Of a stretch of DNA of 64,000 nucleotides, positions 34,501 through 46,100 are shown one piece after another (the stretch's first letter is position 1; every line of letters starts with the position of its first letter). The stretch spans positions 78,305,807-78,369,806 of the forward strand of contig NC_088204.1 in NCBI RefSeq assembly GCF_037126465.1. The letters run 5' to 3'. Position numbers and translations under genes: made by a program. The DNA comes from Ornithodoros turicata. Taxonomy: Eukaryota; Arthropoda; Arachnida; Ixodida; Argasidae. A model generated the notes under the pieces. The model searched no databases. It worked only from the letters and a program-made list of their open reading frames with translations, and was not told where the DNA came from.

Positions 34501-37500
34501 CGAACACTTTGTTTGTATCTGTCCCCTCTATGTTGTTCCAGCCTCAGAACATCAGTTTATCTCTTGTATCTACTGCCAATACCCACGTCACGGGCAAAAT
34601 GAAACGTGTGAGTTGTTCTTACCTTCAGCGCTATTGCCTACAATTAAGGACTATGGATTTCCTTTGAATAAGAAGTCGGGTTTTTTTGAGCCAAGCAGGC
34701 CGTCAGCGACATCATAGTGGTTGACTTGTGAATTAATTGTACTCACCTGATGACCCTAAGTCGCCTGTAATTGAACCTCTGTATGCAATAAGGAGATAAG
34801 TCGACTTATCCCCTTTTCACTATTTTTGCTGCAATGACATCTACAGGGTTATTCTAGCAAACGTTACACATTTCGATCGCACTGTAAAAATAGACGACTA
34901 GGTTTGACCCATCCCAAACTCTGCAACTGATAGCCGTTTATCTGAAGTTTCATTCGAAATTTTTGTAAGCGCTATGGTTATGTAGAAAGAAAATTAAAAA
35001 TAAAGCAAAATCTCGCCCCATGCGTTTTCAATGGCCTATCCCCCATAAACACCGCAATTTTTTCTGGTGTCTGCTTCACATTTACATCACTTCACACAGG
35101 TAGCGCTGCCTATAACGATGTGACATGCCGATTCTGACGTTATGCACCAATCCTCCTGTTCCAGTCTTGGTCTGTATGATGGTGCCACCTGTGTGTGGTG
35201 AAATGAAACTAAAGCGCACACAGCAGAAAATGGCGCCTTTTGAGCAAGATAGGCCATAGAAAATGCATATAGTGAAATTTTGCTCGATTTTAAATTTTTC
35301 TTCTACAGGACCATAATGCTCACAAAAAATTCCAACAAAACTTCAGACAAATGGCTACCAGTCTGCAAAGTTTGGTGTTGAATAAACCCTGTCTTCTATT
35401 TTTATGATGCGATCAAAATGTGTAACGTTTGCTAGACTAACCCTGTACATACCAGTATTTACATTTGCCAAAGAAAATGTAGGACCGTATTGCAATTTAT
35501 TGGCCCGCTACAGGAGGGTAAGAAACGGGACATGCATGTGTGTCAATGGGACGGACAATCAGATCAGGCCCCCTTTCCTCGGTTTGGGATTTTTCTACTT
35601 ATCCCCTTATTGCATACAGAGGTTCAATTATGGTACAGTGGTGTATAGCCAGGTTGCAGGTTTTTGGGGTTCGAATCCTCTCCGAAATTGTACTTTTGGT
35701 AGTGCATTTGGGAGAGGGAAACGAGGGTGAAAACCTCCTTCCCCATGTAAAGTCCCCATAGAATCCCTCAAATAATATTTTTTTTTCTGGCTACGCCTGC
35801 ACTGTTATGGTAGTTCACAAAATATAGACATCAAGTTCGAGAATTCGAACCTGGACTTCTCATATTTTCGATATTCGCCCACGCACGGCACGCAGACGAC
35901 ATATATGACGTATGAGCACGTGAAGAGGAAGTGACCAAAGTGCTTTCCGCGTCCTGCTTTATCTGAAAGCCTGCCATATGATGTCACTCGTGCCGCAGTT
36001 GCTAGCGGATTTCCGGTCATGGCCTTTCTGACGTCATCGCATTCACCGTTCACTGGATGTTGTTAAAGTGCCACTACGGACTAAATCTCGTGTCTTCAGA
36101 ATCCTGCAAAAGTTACGTTTCTGAAATCTTCTTGTCTCACTTTACATTCCTGCAAAATATTTTGGCTCTACGTGACGCGAAAGCTAGAGAAAATTAATTT
36201 TTATTTTTGAGAACTGTGACGTCAAGTTAGGCTTCGACGGAGCGCCCGGCTCTCATCTGGCAACGTCGTTGCCCTTCGCGTCTTCCGGGGGGCTCACTTT
36301 TTGCACTCCGTTAGCGGAGCCCCACGTGACATATCATCCGACCGCTCCGACCTTCGAGAAAACTCAAAGGAAGGAGAAGATATCTCCTCCATTTTCCCCT
36401 CTTTCGATCAGTGTCACGTGACTTCTCCACCACGTGACCCTCCCCGGACGCCGGCGTCGTTGCTAGGAGACGAGTGTCCTCTCCAGAACGTGACATCTTT
36501 GCAATTTGTGGGCTTATGATTACGTCACCCGCTCCCCGCGTCATCGAAACTTGTGGAGGCTCAGCAGATCGTCAAAAATTGTCAGAAATGTACAGCGTTC
36601 GTAAACAGGATTGAAATTTCGCGTGTAGAATCCTTGAGGCACCTTCTTTTCATGGACTAAATAAAATAAACGCTGTTTTCCGAGTCCGGAATGGCACTTT
36701 AAGATAGCTGCTACTGTGTGAATGATATGTTTTAGGGTATCATTGTGACTTTCATATTTTCAAATTTGGCAGTCTTCAAAACAGTATATATTAGCAGATG
36801 GAAACCGAAACTGCACTGCGCCGGAACTATACACAACATGGCTGTGCTTTCGCCTTTTCAAAGCTATATACGGTGCCATCTATCGAGTACTGGCGTCAGT
36901 GAAAGAACCCTATAAGTAACACCGTTATCAGTTAACACCGTTATAGACGGGCACCGTTCACCGCCTTCGATGGAGGCGATGTATCTGAGCAACTTGGTGC
37001 CGCGGCCGCCAACTTGTTGGCCTCCTCGTCCCTCAATATCTTTCTTGGGATGTAGTTGGGACATCGATGGAAGAGCGTTGGAATGGGCTATAGTACGCAA
37101 TACCTGACCCATCGGCGGGATTAGTCGTGACCTTCCCAGCTAATGTGTGGCTCGTGCTGTCTTCTAGACACTCTTGAAGTTCCCGACGAAGGAGAGGCGG
37201 TGTTGAAGTCTCAGACAGTTTGGGGAGCCTTGAGAGGCAGGTGAATCCAATGTTGCTTGTGTGCAGATAGACCGATCATTGGTAAGTACAAGGTTCTTCC
37301 CTCTGCAGGGCTCGAGACATTCAGCCAGCTAGTGTACGAGGAAGATAAGACGGGGAAGGTGAGAGCCAGTTGTGAAACGGTATTCTAGAACCATTGCTGA
37401 AACGCGGACATTAATGCTTTTCAGTTGTTGATAAACGCGACTGAAATAGAAGACTTCCCACGATTCGGTTTTCGCGGTATTCTCGTGGACAGCGCCAGAC

Positions 37501-40500
37501 ACTTTCTGCCCGTTGATGTGATCAAGCAAAACCTGGTACGGACGCTGTAGCACTTCTAGCACTGTACCCTTTCTTGTAGCACTCCCGTGCAGGGGTGGAT
37601 TTAGGGGGGGGTCCGGTTGTTCTGACCCCCCTCAATTTCAGTCGTTACACACAGTATCAATTGACCTTAGTAATATAATAGCATGCTTTCCAAGGCAGGG
37701 ACCCCCTCAGAAAAATCCTGGATCCGCTCCTGCTTCCGTGTGCGTTAGTGAGGAAATCGGAAAAACGACGAATCCGTAACACGGGAAATAATTTCTGTCA
37801 CCACAGGACGCCATGGCTTACAACAAATTCAATGTCTTACACTGGCACATCGTGGACGATCAGTCCTGGCCTCTGGAACTACGCACTTTTCCCAACTTAA
37901 CCGAGGTAACCGAAGAGGAAACTTCATTGTAGACGGATAGGATTTCGATGCTGTATGTCACATTTCTATCCGGGAGTTTAAGGACAGCAAACATTCCTGT
38001 TTCAGAGCGCATTCTCTCGGCGATACGTGTACAGCAAGGCGGACGTGCAAGACATCGTGGAATACGCGAGGCTCCGCGGAATACGCGTAATTCCGGAGAT
38101 CGACACCCCAGGGCACACGCAAGCGCTCGGAAAAATATTCCCCGGTGGGTCATCGTGACACAAACGTTCATGGTAATTGGTGAAACGTAACGAAGGACGT
38201 CCTACCTATAGGGATTTTCCCAGGATTTTCATCACCTAGGGGAGGGGGTGAGGTATATCTGCCCCTGTTCTGGCCCTGTGTTGCAAGACACTTTAGGGGA
38301 CATTTAAGGGGACGTGGGAGGTGCCGGGAAAATCCCTGGTCTTAGCAACGCTAGCAACTGAGCCGCCCTGATGAATACCATATCGCTAACGTACTTCGAA
38401 TGTTATCTCACTCATTGTTCGTGCGCAGCATTCGTGGGATTTTTTCATTTTTTTTCAGTATAGAATGCTTACACGGTGGAGGCAAAAACTTCCTTGCAGT
38501 AAAGGGGATAATACAAGGTCTCACGGTGATACCTAGCAGACGACAAGACAAGTACAGCCTTTGGCTTGGATTGGATGAGATTCCTAGAAACACCAAACGC
38601 TGCTGCTATATATCACCGAATTCTGCTAACTGTAGCGGCAAAGACCTATAGCGTTGCTACACTTGTAGTTACATCTGCAACGGTGGCGTCTGAGTTTAGA
38701 TTCTTGGTAATGGCACCGTACCATTACAATTCCTTTACTCCCCTCCCCCATTTCTCTCTCTCTCTTCCAACTTCAGCTCTATAAGATCTCTCCTTACAAT
38801 TTCGCAATATAGCGCAATTGGAACAAATCCTGTGTACGATATTTTTGTTTAAGATCTGCTAACACCGTGCTACGGTAACGGAACACGAGGAACCCCCAAC
38901 TACCCGAAGCACGCTGCGTTTGAAATGCTGGATCCGACGAAGAACATCACGTACGACGTCGTAAACGAGATTTTGAAGGAAGTTGCTGATACATTCAAAG
39001 ACGAGTACCTTCATCTTGGCATGGATGAAGTAAGCTACGACTGCTGGTACGTGGATCGGTGGGGTTAGGGTCATGTCGCGTATCACGTGTCGAGATTGTG
39101 AACTATCGCATGAGAGGAATATTGTTAACGAATTCACGCCGAATTCCGAAAGGAATGCGACAGAACGACTTCTATAATACACTGCGTCCGGATCGCAAAG
39201 CTGTTCGATTGTATGTCTCTCGTCCCTTTCAGGAAGTCCAGTCCAGAGATCAAAGAATTCATGGAGCAGCATTGCATGTCTGATGTGAATGAAGTTGAGC
39301 AGTACTACATCAGGCGCACTTTCGAGAAGCTCGAAGGGTCTGGTTCGAAGCTCATGATCTGGCAAGATCCGATAGACAACGATGTCCAGGTGAGGCCGTC
39401 TGAGTTCTCTGGAAGAACTCGGAACGAAAGTATCCTGTAGCATGGTAGAAAGTGCCAGTGACGTCACAAGGGCGGTGCAGTCCGCACCGGGTGGCGCGCG
39501 GAAGAGGAATGGCAAGAAGGGGAAGAAATACTGTAGCGCCACCACGCGGCATCATTGGCTCTTTCTGGCGCAAGGAGGCAGCGTGACCTCACTGTGTCCA
39601 GCCATCCTATCCGCGGCGCAGTAATATTTTGAGAGCTGACGGACTAGATTTCTTTTCCTCCTTAAATTGAACACGACTATAGTTATCGTGTATCTCTTGA
39701 AAGTGATGCGTTAATGGGGAGGGGGCCCCACTAGCGGATCACTTGCTGGTGACGCAGAGGGCTCCCGCACCTGATGACGCGTGCCCTAGTGACGCCACTG
39801 GAAGGGGCACGAAAAGATCGGCGAAAAATCGCCAAGATCGTCGTACCATGTCGAGGTTCCGGATCTCTGAGTGTTGTCCATTTATCTGGACATATATGTC
39901 ACCTCCGATCTCCCGAAGTCGGACCAGGACGCGTGCTAACAACCCTTTCCCCCATTCTTCCACGTATATACCCGTCCACGTAGATGGATGAAACGTGGTC
40001 TCCTTGCAGAAGCTGATTTCCATGTCACGCAGGTGCCAGAAGGAACACTTGTCGGCGTCTGGAAGAACTCTTCCCTGTGCGCGGAAGTGAACAATTGGCG
40101 TGAACATGTCTCTCGCACAGTTCGGAAAGGTTACCAGGTGGTGCTGTCGGCTTGCTGGTACCTCAACTACATCAGCTACGGAGAAGACTGGAAGAGGTAC
40201 TACCAGTGTGACCCCACTAGTTTCGAGGGTACGTAAGCTTGCTTTTCGAGAGGTAGGTAAGTTGTGGGTTGCCAGACGTCGTTCCGTTCCAGGTACACAG
40301 CGGGAGAAAGATTTGGTGGTTGGGGGTGAAGCCACCGTGTGGGGAGAATACATTGACGGCAACAACTTAATTCCTACATTGTGGTAAGAAATTTTCACAG
40401 TAACTTCGGTACTAGTTGTGTGTTTGTGCTCGTGTAGTTCCCTGTTACGCCTTGTGTTATCTGTCAGACGAACGTCCTAGGAACTGTCAACGATATATCT

Positions 40501-41117
40501 ATTAAAACAAAAGTTATGTAGTGGTTGTACAAGGAAGTACGTGCTGTTTGTTTATCCTGAATCATCCTGAATCATCGCAAAAAAAACAAAAAACAAAAAA
40601 AAACACGCATAGCAATAGTTGCATCACCATGTGGTCGACTGCAGTGTATAGAATGTATAACTAAAGTTTCCGACCTTCTATGTAATATGCAGGCCAAGAG
40701 CATGCGCGGTGGCAGAACGTCTCTGGAGCAGTGTTTCCTTTAACAATACGGACGACGCCAGTTTTAGGCTCGATCAACAGAGATGCCGCATGGTTAGGTA
40801 TGTTTAATAAAACGCCACATCCTCATATCCGCTATACTTATAGGCGTTGTTGAATCGTCAAGCGCGTCAGAAGCGTCAACTGCGATAGCAGACGACAATA
40901 CCATTGTGCTATCTTGACTTTCAGAAAACGTGGGAGTTTATTGGCCACTTTATTGGCATAATCAGTAGTCAGTTGATATTCCGAAGTGTCGAGTTGCACT
41001 AAAGCTTTCACACCACCTTTATTTAGTTGGACGCCATATAACCTACTTGTTTCGTTCTGGCTTTTCAGACGTGGTATTTCGGCTCAACCAATCCTCAACG
41101 GCTTCTGTTCCGATTAG
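31516..41117 (+). CDS. HEX: Beta-hexosaminidase subunit (GH20, HEXA/HEXB-like)
   Basis: This is a lysosomal beta-N-acetylhexosaminidase that removes terminal GlcNAc/GalNAc by substrate-assisted catalysis. Exons are 31516-31623 (signal peptide [20 protein letters not shown]), 34259-34607, 37168-37236, 37309-37358, 37425-37535, 37807-37905, 38006-38144, 38854-39046, 39233-39389, 40033-40228, 40293-40383, 40693-40797 and 41069-41117. They sum to 1716 bases (571 residues) in consistent phase. The second exon covers the GH20b N-terminal domain ([15 protein letters not shown]). The catalytic barrel includes [44 protein letters not shown] and [14 protein letters not shown] with the catalytic Asp-Glu pair. 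It ends [27 protein letters not shown] and [14 protein letters not shown]. A 105-base in-frame stretch (34451-34555) may be an extra intron, giving 536 residues. Intron 37237-37308 needs a GC donor. Confidence 0.94.
31666..31690. repeat. 10-bp perfect hairpin of the recurring motif
   Basis: AGCAGACGAC (31666-31675), spacer GCTCT, then GTCGTCTGCT (31681-31690). It is the same word as in the RPL3 intron hairpin and lies 43 bases after hexosaminidase exon 1. Confidence 0.8.
31868..32026. mobile_element. hAT-like MITE, family C, copy 1
   Basis: Termini are CAGGGGCGAATTTAG and inverted CAGAGGCGGATCCAG, with the exact 8-bp duplication GGTTCAGC at 31860-31867 and 32027-32034. It shares TCAATTTCAGTCGTTACA and GAAAAATCCTGGATCCGC with the copy at 37590-37732. 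Confidence 0.88.
32220..32830. repeat. Dispersed repeat, copy 2
   Basis: Diverged relative of 13330-14110. It shares CATTGTACTGCATGCCAGAA and GATGATGTGTAGCAACCCCC-type blocks in the same order, in hexosaminidase intron 1. Confidence 0.4.
33009..33181. mobile_element. Tigger-like short element, degraded
   Basis: GTGAACCCTCGTTAATATGA at the left and, inverted, CAGTGAACCATCGTTATTAT at the right form imperfect ends. Internal GTTAATATGAC words are repeated. The duplication is not clear. Confidence 0.5.
33478..33960 (-). mobile_element. 3' end of a non-LTR retrotransposon
   Basis: On the minus strand a reading frame encodes [16 protein letters not shown] followed by [13 protein letters not shown] residues, the usual C-terminal end of LINE ORF2 proteins. 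It is followed by a 3' UTR ending in AAATAAATAAATAAATAAA (forward 33497-33517), typical of a CR1/L2-like tail. An (AC)n run at about 33917-33940 interrupts the 5' side. Only the last part of the element is present. Confidence 0.6.
34130..34234. repeat. Palindromic repeat next to hexosaminidase exon 2
   Basis: GGAAGTCACTGAAAAGGTTA and inverted TGGCTAACCTTCTCGGTGAC form two arms. It is a relative of 8947-9074 and ends 24 bases before the exon at 34259. Confidence 0.55.
34768..35633. repeat. Outer inverted repeat enclosing a nested MITE
   Basis: TTGAACCTCTGTATGCAATA near 34770 and its reverse complement near 35610-35629 form arms of about 40 bases. They enclose the TA-flanked element at 34844-35445 and abut the hAT element at 35636. 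Confidence 0.6.
34844..35445. mobile_element. Tc1/mariner-type MITE
   Basis: Inverted ends of about 38 bases start CAGGGTTATTCTAGCAAACG and, from the right, CAGGGTTAGTCTAGCAAACG. They continue with TTACACATTT.GATCGCA. TA flanks both sides (34842-34843, 35446-35447). No transposase frame is seen. Confidence 0.85.
35636..35804. mobile_element. hAT-like MITE, family D
   Basis: Termini are CAGTGGTGTATAGCCAGG and inverted CAGTGCAGGCGTAGCCAG, with the exact 8-bp duplication TTATGGTA at 35628-35635 and 35805-35812. A related but degraded sequence is at about 32895-33005. Confidence 0.85.
36067..36698. mobile_element. MITE with TTAA target-site duplication
   Basis: Ends are AGTGCCACTACGGACT and inverted AGTGCCATTCCGGACT, flanked by TTAA (36063-36066 and 36699-36702). 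It has the same class of termini as 2066-2283 but a different interior. Confidence 0.75.
37590..37732. mobile_element. hAT-like MITE, family C, copy 2
   Basis: Ends are CAGGGGTGGATTTAGG and inverted CAGGAGCGGATCCAGG, with the duplication CTCCCGTG/CTTCCGTG (7 of 8). It is closely similar to 31868-32026 and lies in the intron between exons 37425-37535 and 37807-37905. Confidence 0.85.
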
Positions 41118-41238
41118 GAAGCAAGAGTGTGTCGTGTGCATATTGCAGAAATCATCTGCCGCTTTTAATGGACTTGCCACTGCAAAACTAACTTTGCAGA
41201 TTTGATCGACTTATCAAAGTAATCAACATTAACTGTGC

Positions 41239-41244
41239 AATAAA
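41239..41244 (+). terminator. Probable poly(A) signal of the hexosaminidase gene
   Basis: AATAAA lies 121 bases after the stop codon at 41115-41117. Confidence 0.6.
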
Positions 41245-41259
41245 TGTATACATGTGTGC

Positions 41260-41444
41260 GTGTGAATATGTCTCTTGTGTGACGTGGACTGGTGCAGTGT
41301 TTTATTGACCTCCTTATCATTGTCTGCGGGCTGATCCTACACCCTCGTCGGCTGATGCCATAGCGAAATGTCCTCTGTGGAAGACTCCGGAAGAACGACA
41401 AATGTGGTACATGAACCGTAAAACTGACTTCCCCACTTGAGTTA

Positions 41445-41483
<39 letters not shown>

Positions 41484-43144
41484 AACCCTCTCTCTCTCAA
41501 TTTCTGTTCCTCGAATGGTGGTTCTGCCGGATTGCTTCATGTTGCAGGCAATCCTGGAAGGTGCCTGAGGAACACGCGGAGAAAAGTCTCAAAAGCTCTC
41601 GCGAGGAATGGCTCTAATCTGGCTGTTCGGGATGCGACAGTATCCTAGCTGGATCGGTCCATGTGGGTGGACCAAAAAATATCAGCAAACCTCTCCCCCA
41701 CACACGCACACAAATCCATATATCCAAACCAAACAAAACAAAAAAACTAAACATACAGACAAAACAAAATCCCTGACACAGTTCCAAGGACCGTACAATT
41801 AAAGTATTCTGATACGAGTATCGCTTTTTTAAATATATACATGGCGTAGCCAGTGGAAACACGCGAAAGAAATCAAAACTGAAATCACATATGTGATTCA
41901 TCATCATCATCATGTGAAATCACACAGTGAGTTTGCAGACAGACTGAAACCGAAACAGATCGGAAGGGGAGAGCTGAGTTCCACGAATGGGCACTTGTTC
42001 CCTCCTTCCTACTGAAAATAAAGTAGGACCGAAGGTCGCGTCCCTTTCAGAAGAGCATCGTAGTCTCCTCAATCGTGGCTTTCGAGCGTGACCCTGTTCG
42101 CCCCTAGCCTCGAGCAAAGTTCAACTCTACCAAATTGGTGGCGCTGTCGAACACTATGACGTCATTCGTAAGCATATTGGCCTATCGATTTAGCGACCTT
42201 TCTACAAACTAAAATTTTTAAACTGCAAGGATAGTAGACATACAGTTGTTCAGACAACATCGCGATTACACCTTATGTAATTTACAATGTTTAATTTTTA
42301 GTAGTCATTACTAGTTTCTGTATTAACATATTTTTCACTATTATTATTTTTATTCATTATTATAGAGGGCGCTTTTTATCCTCCATTTAAGAAAGAGAAG
42401 TACGTGCCATATTGTTGTGCTCGGATTGCCTTCCTCTACGGCTCATAATCAGTAGCGAAGAAGAGTACCCAGTTTTCTAACATTCCAATCCAGTCCATAT
42501 TCCATTCCTGTGCAACTGTGCTGTACAGTCTAATGCTGGCACCACCTACAACACGCGGGGGAACTGCACTTGGTGAAGCCACGAGAGTGTCTAGTCAACG
42601 CCCCTAGATACAGAAAGTCTGCGCGCTCGTCAGCTTATTGACGTAACAATTAAGAGTCAGTCAATCAGTATCGTGTTTTCAACAGTCGCAGCCAATCACG
42701 AAGGTGCTTTCAGCGGCCGTGGCCACGGAGAAGAACCACTGTCGTCTGCGAGTTGTGATTCAACGTCCCCTAGTACTAAATGGGAAAGCTTGGAAATAAA
42801 GCACAAAACGGTGAATCGCAGTAGTGGACGAATTCTGACTATATATGTCCACGTAGCGAAGGAGGGAGAGGAGGCAATGTGCAGGCTTTCTCTATCTACG
42901 TAGGTTGTGTTCCGTCTCCAGCGGCCCAGAGCAGATCCGCTCGAATTTTAGAACGAGATTCATGACCATGCACATGAGGTCACGTGAGCCGCGCCAGCGC
43001 CGCGTACCCCGAGTTGCTTGAATCCAATTAACGAGCGCACTCAAAGTAGGAAGCCGAATCCAAAGCCAAATATACTGTCCAACACTGTCCAAAACTTTGC
43101 GCACGTGTGAATAATGTGAATATTTGGGAGCGTGTACTTCGAAA
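41260..43144. other. Spacer between hexosaminidase and RPP40
   Basis: No coding exon is recognised. It contains a (CT)n run at about 41452-41480, a (TCA)n run near 41898-41910 and a repeat at about 42839-42900 (TATATGTCCACGTAGCGAAG, GGAGAGGAGGCAAT) that recurs at about 50890-50960. The RPP40 promoter should be at its right end. Confidence 0.45.
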
Positions 43145-46100
43145 ATGCCGTTCTTCCCAGCGTTAAAACGTCATATAGACGTGTACGCTGGAGATTTTGA
43201 ACATTCAAAGAGACAACATTGGGAAGAGACGATACGAGCAAATTGTTTTATTCATGCGGTAAGGTCAGCTTTATACTCATTTTACGACAGAGAGCGGCAG
43301 CGTATTTCTGATTTAAAAAAGAAAAAATCTTACAGGTGCAACTAATCGTTCCTGGAGCCTACAGTCTTCCAGATGGAATGCGGAAAGTTTTGTCTGCTCA
43401 TGAATACCAAATTGTCAGAAGTTTACCGGCGAAAGAATTGATCGACTATCACTTCATCGAAGCATTTGTCAAGAAAGGTAAGCACCGTTGCACACGAGAA
43501 CACGACGTGGGAAAAAATGTTGAGAAAGACACGCAGACGAATTTGTCTGGTGCCCTCCCCGGTACCAGATGCGGTACACACTGTGAAGCACAAGCAGCCA
43601 AGGACCAGACGACAGACAAGCAACAAACTGCGGCTTGTGTTTCACTGTGTATACCTGCCCCATTTCAACACTGTGGTACCAGATACAGTACCCGATTCTA
43701 TGGTGTACGCTGACATGTCTTCTTTCTACTCTATTCCAGGAAGCATTGTCTTGTTGTCTGTCGGTTCCAGCGTTGCGTACGGCGAATGTGTTGCCATAAC
43801 GCCCGACGGTAAGCAGAAATTGGCTATTTTGAATTACGTGCCTCAAGTATTGCCAAGATTAACTTCGGCGATTAGCGAACACAGAGATCTAGTCGGACCT
43901 CATCGGCTGACTTTTCCTTTTAGTCATGGTCATTTGATTGTTGAGGTAGCAGACAGTTTTTGTGAGTGCAATTTATTGTGGGCACGATGACAGCCTGTGT
44001 ACCTGGAAAAACGCAACGATGTGGAGCAGTCTTGTGCTACAGATCGCTCTCTTTAGTGCGAGGGAAATAGTTTTTTTTATTGACACAGAAATATTCGTAG
44101 CGGTTTACAATTGGGGCATCTAGGTAACCTTGCAATACATGCAGAGATACATAACGTTGTGTTTCTTTATATTTTTTGTGTTTACCTTACATTTTCCGTT
44201 TTTATTTTACATAATTGCGCGCATAGTCATACGTTGAAAACACGCTTCAGTTTTTCGTAGTTTGACTTAAAACCGCTATCGCTTTGCATTTGCAGGGCAG
44301 CTGCATTTGTCAACGCAGGAAGAAACCTTCCAGTCACTAGGCATAGCTGGATCCCTTTCTTCAGAGAGTAGCAAGACACACAGGATATACTGTAAGTCCT
44401 TCCGCTGTTCTTTCACAGTAGAATGGAGCAGGTACGTTGTTTGTTTCATCCTGTACGAGTTGTGGAAAAAGCACAGTCCATAATGTGCACTAGCTGCCGA
44501 TAAAATGTGGAGGTACATGAACCTATTGAAGAAATTGTGTTCCCGTCAACTGTGTTCCTTTAACTACATCCCCAAGGAATATTAAAGTGGTGAAAAAAAG
44601 AAAAAGTGCTCACGGGGAGGAGGTTCTGCCGCATATTTTGTTGAGCATTTGCACAGCGTCGGAATATTAGGAGTGGCGCATTGCGCACTTAACAGACGAC
44701 ACAATGTTCTAGCGGAAGGAAAAGAAAAGAACAGCTCATTGGGAGGGGGTTCCGCTGCATATTATGTTGAGCGTTCACACAGCGCCGGAATATCTGGAGT
44801 GCAGCACTACACACATAGCAGACGACACCATATTTTTGCAGAAAAAAACAAAAACAAAAACTGTGCATAAGGAGGCGGTCGCGCTGTGCATTATGTTGAG
44901 AATTTGCACATTGCCGGAATATCAGCAATGCAGGTGCGCTGCACACATGGCAGACGACACTACCGGCACTATTCTCTGCAACCAAATATCTTGCGGTAGA
45001 GAATCTACTCTTGTGCATCGAGAGTGGAACATACGAGAACATGGCGGAAAAGCTCTTTCGGTTTCTGCAGCAACAGTCGCAATGCGTCGCCTTTAATATA
45101 TTTTGACTTACTTCTACAATCGTTTTTTTTACGCTTTTTGCGTGAACTTATCAATACTTACGTAAGTTATCCAGTTTTTGTGAATTTGCAACTAAATCCG
45201 GAAGGAGAGTCGTACCGCTCAGTGTTCGTTTACAGGAATTTGCTGTTCTTCGTTAGTTAGCAAACCATCTTGTAGCGTCCAGGTAGCTCTGGTCACATGA
45301 TGGTGCAGTGTATGACCAACAGTTTGAAAAACTACGTGATGACTCACTGTAGGCGTCGCATACCCATCTAAGCCCATCGCAGGTGTCTTCTGATTTGTAG
45401 GCGGAATCGACCCGTGGGAGTTACATTGCCCCGTACTACAGCATGTGTGTTCAAACCGCAGCATCAACCGTCGACCTGCTCCGGGAATGCTTTCGTCCCG
45501 GTAAGAAAAACTACGACGCCGTACAGCAGGCTCTGTGTCGTTCCTCGAAGCTGGTATTTGACGTCGCCGTTCTCTGGAAGCCGCCGTACGACGAGGTCTC
45601 GCCCCTCTCCGTGGGGGCCTACTTCTCCAGGAAAGGGTACCGTGTGGACTCGTGTACCCCCGCGTACACCTTCACCCAACTGTTCTCTGCCCTCGTTCCG
45701 AAAATTTCTGGCGCGGACGAGTTGGTCGAACTGAACGAATGGCTCGGCGCCATTGTCTGCGGTGTGCCTGGCGCGTGAGTCAAATTTTAGATTTTTATAT
45801 ATATTTTTTTTCAGTTAATCAAATCACGGCATGTATGCGTAGGGTTCTTCGTTTTCGTGTTGAACCCGACTTTTCACGACACAGTCAAACTCCTTTACAA
45901 CGAAACTCAGGGGACAGCAAAAAAAATTCGCAGTAAAGGTATTTTCGTTAAAAATTATGTCTATTATTGGACCTATAGGCTCCAGCGGGACCGCAAAAAA
46001 AATTTGCTGTAGTGGTATTTTCGTTAAAAAGGTGTTCGCTATAAAGGAGTTTGGCTGTAGTTCCTCTCCGAACTAGTTTTCAGGAATTCGGGTAAAACCC

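Noticed and set aside
38208..38340. Possible hAT element with GGGATTTTCCC ends
   Set aside because: Inverted ends are visible but no matching target-site duplication could be found.
44605..44965. CRISPR-like array
   Set aside because: Eukaryotic sequence with three long diverged tandem units and no spacer structure.
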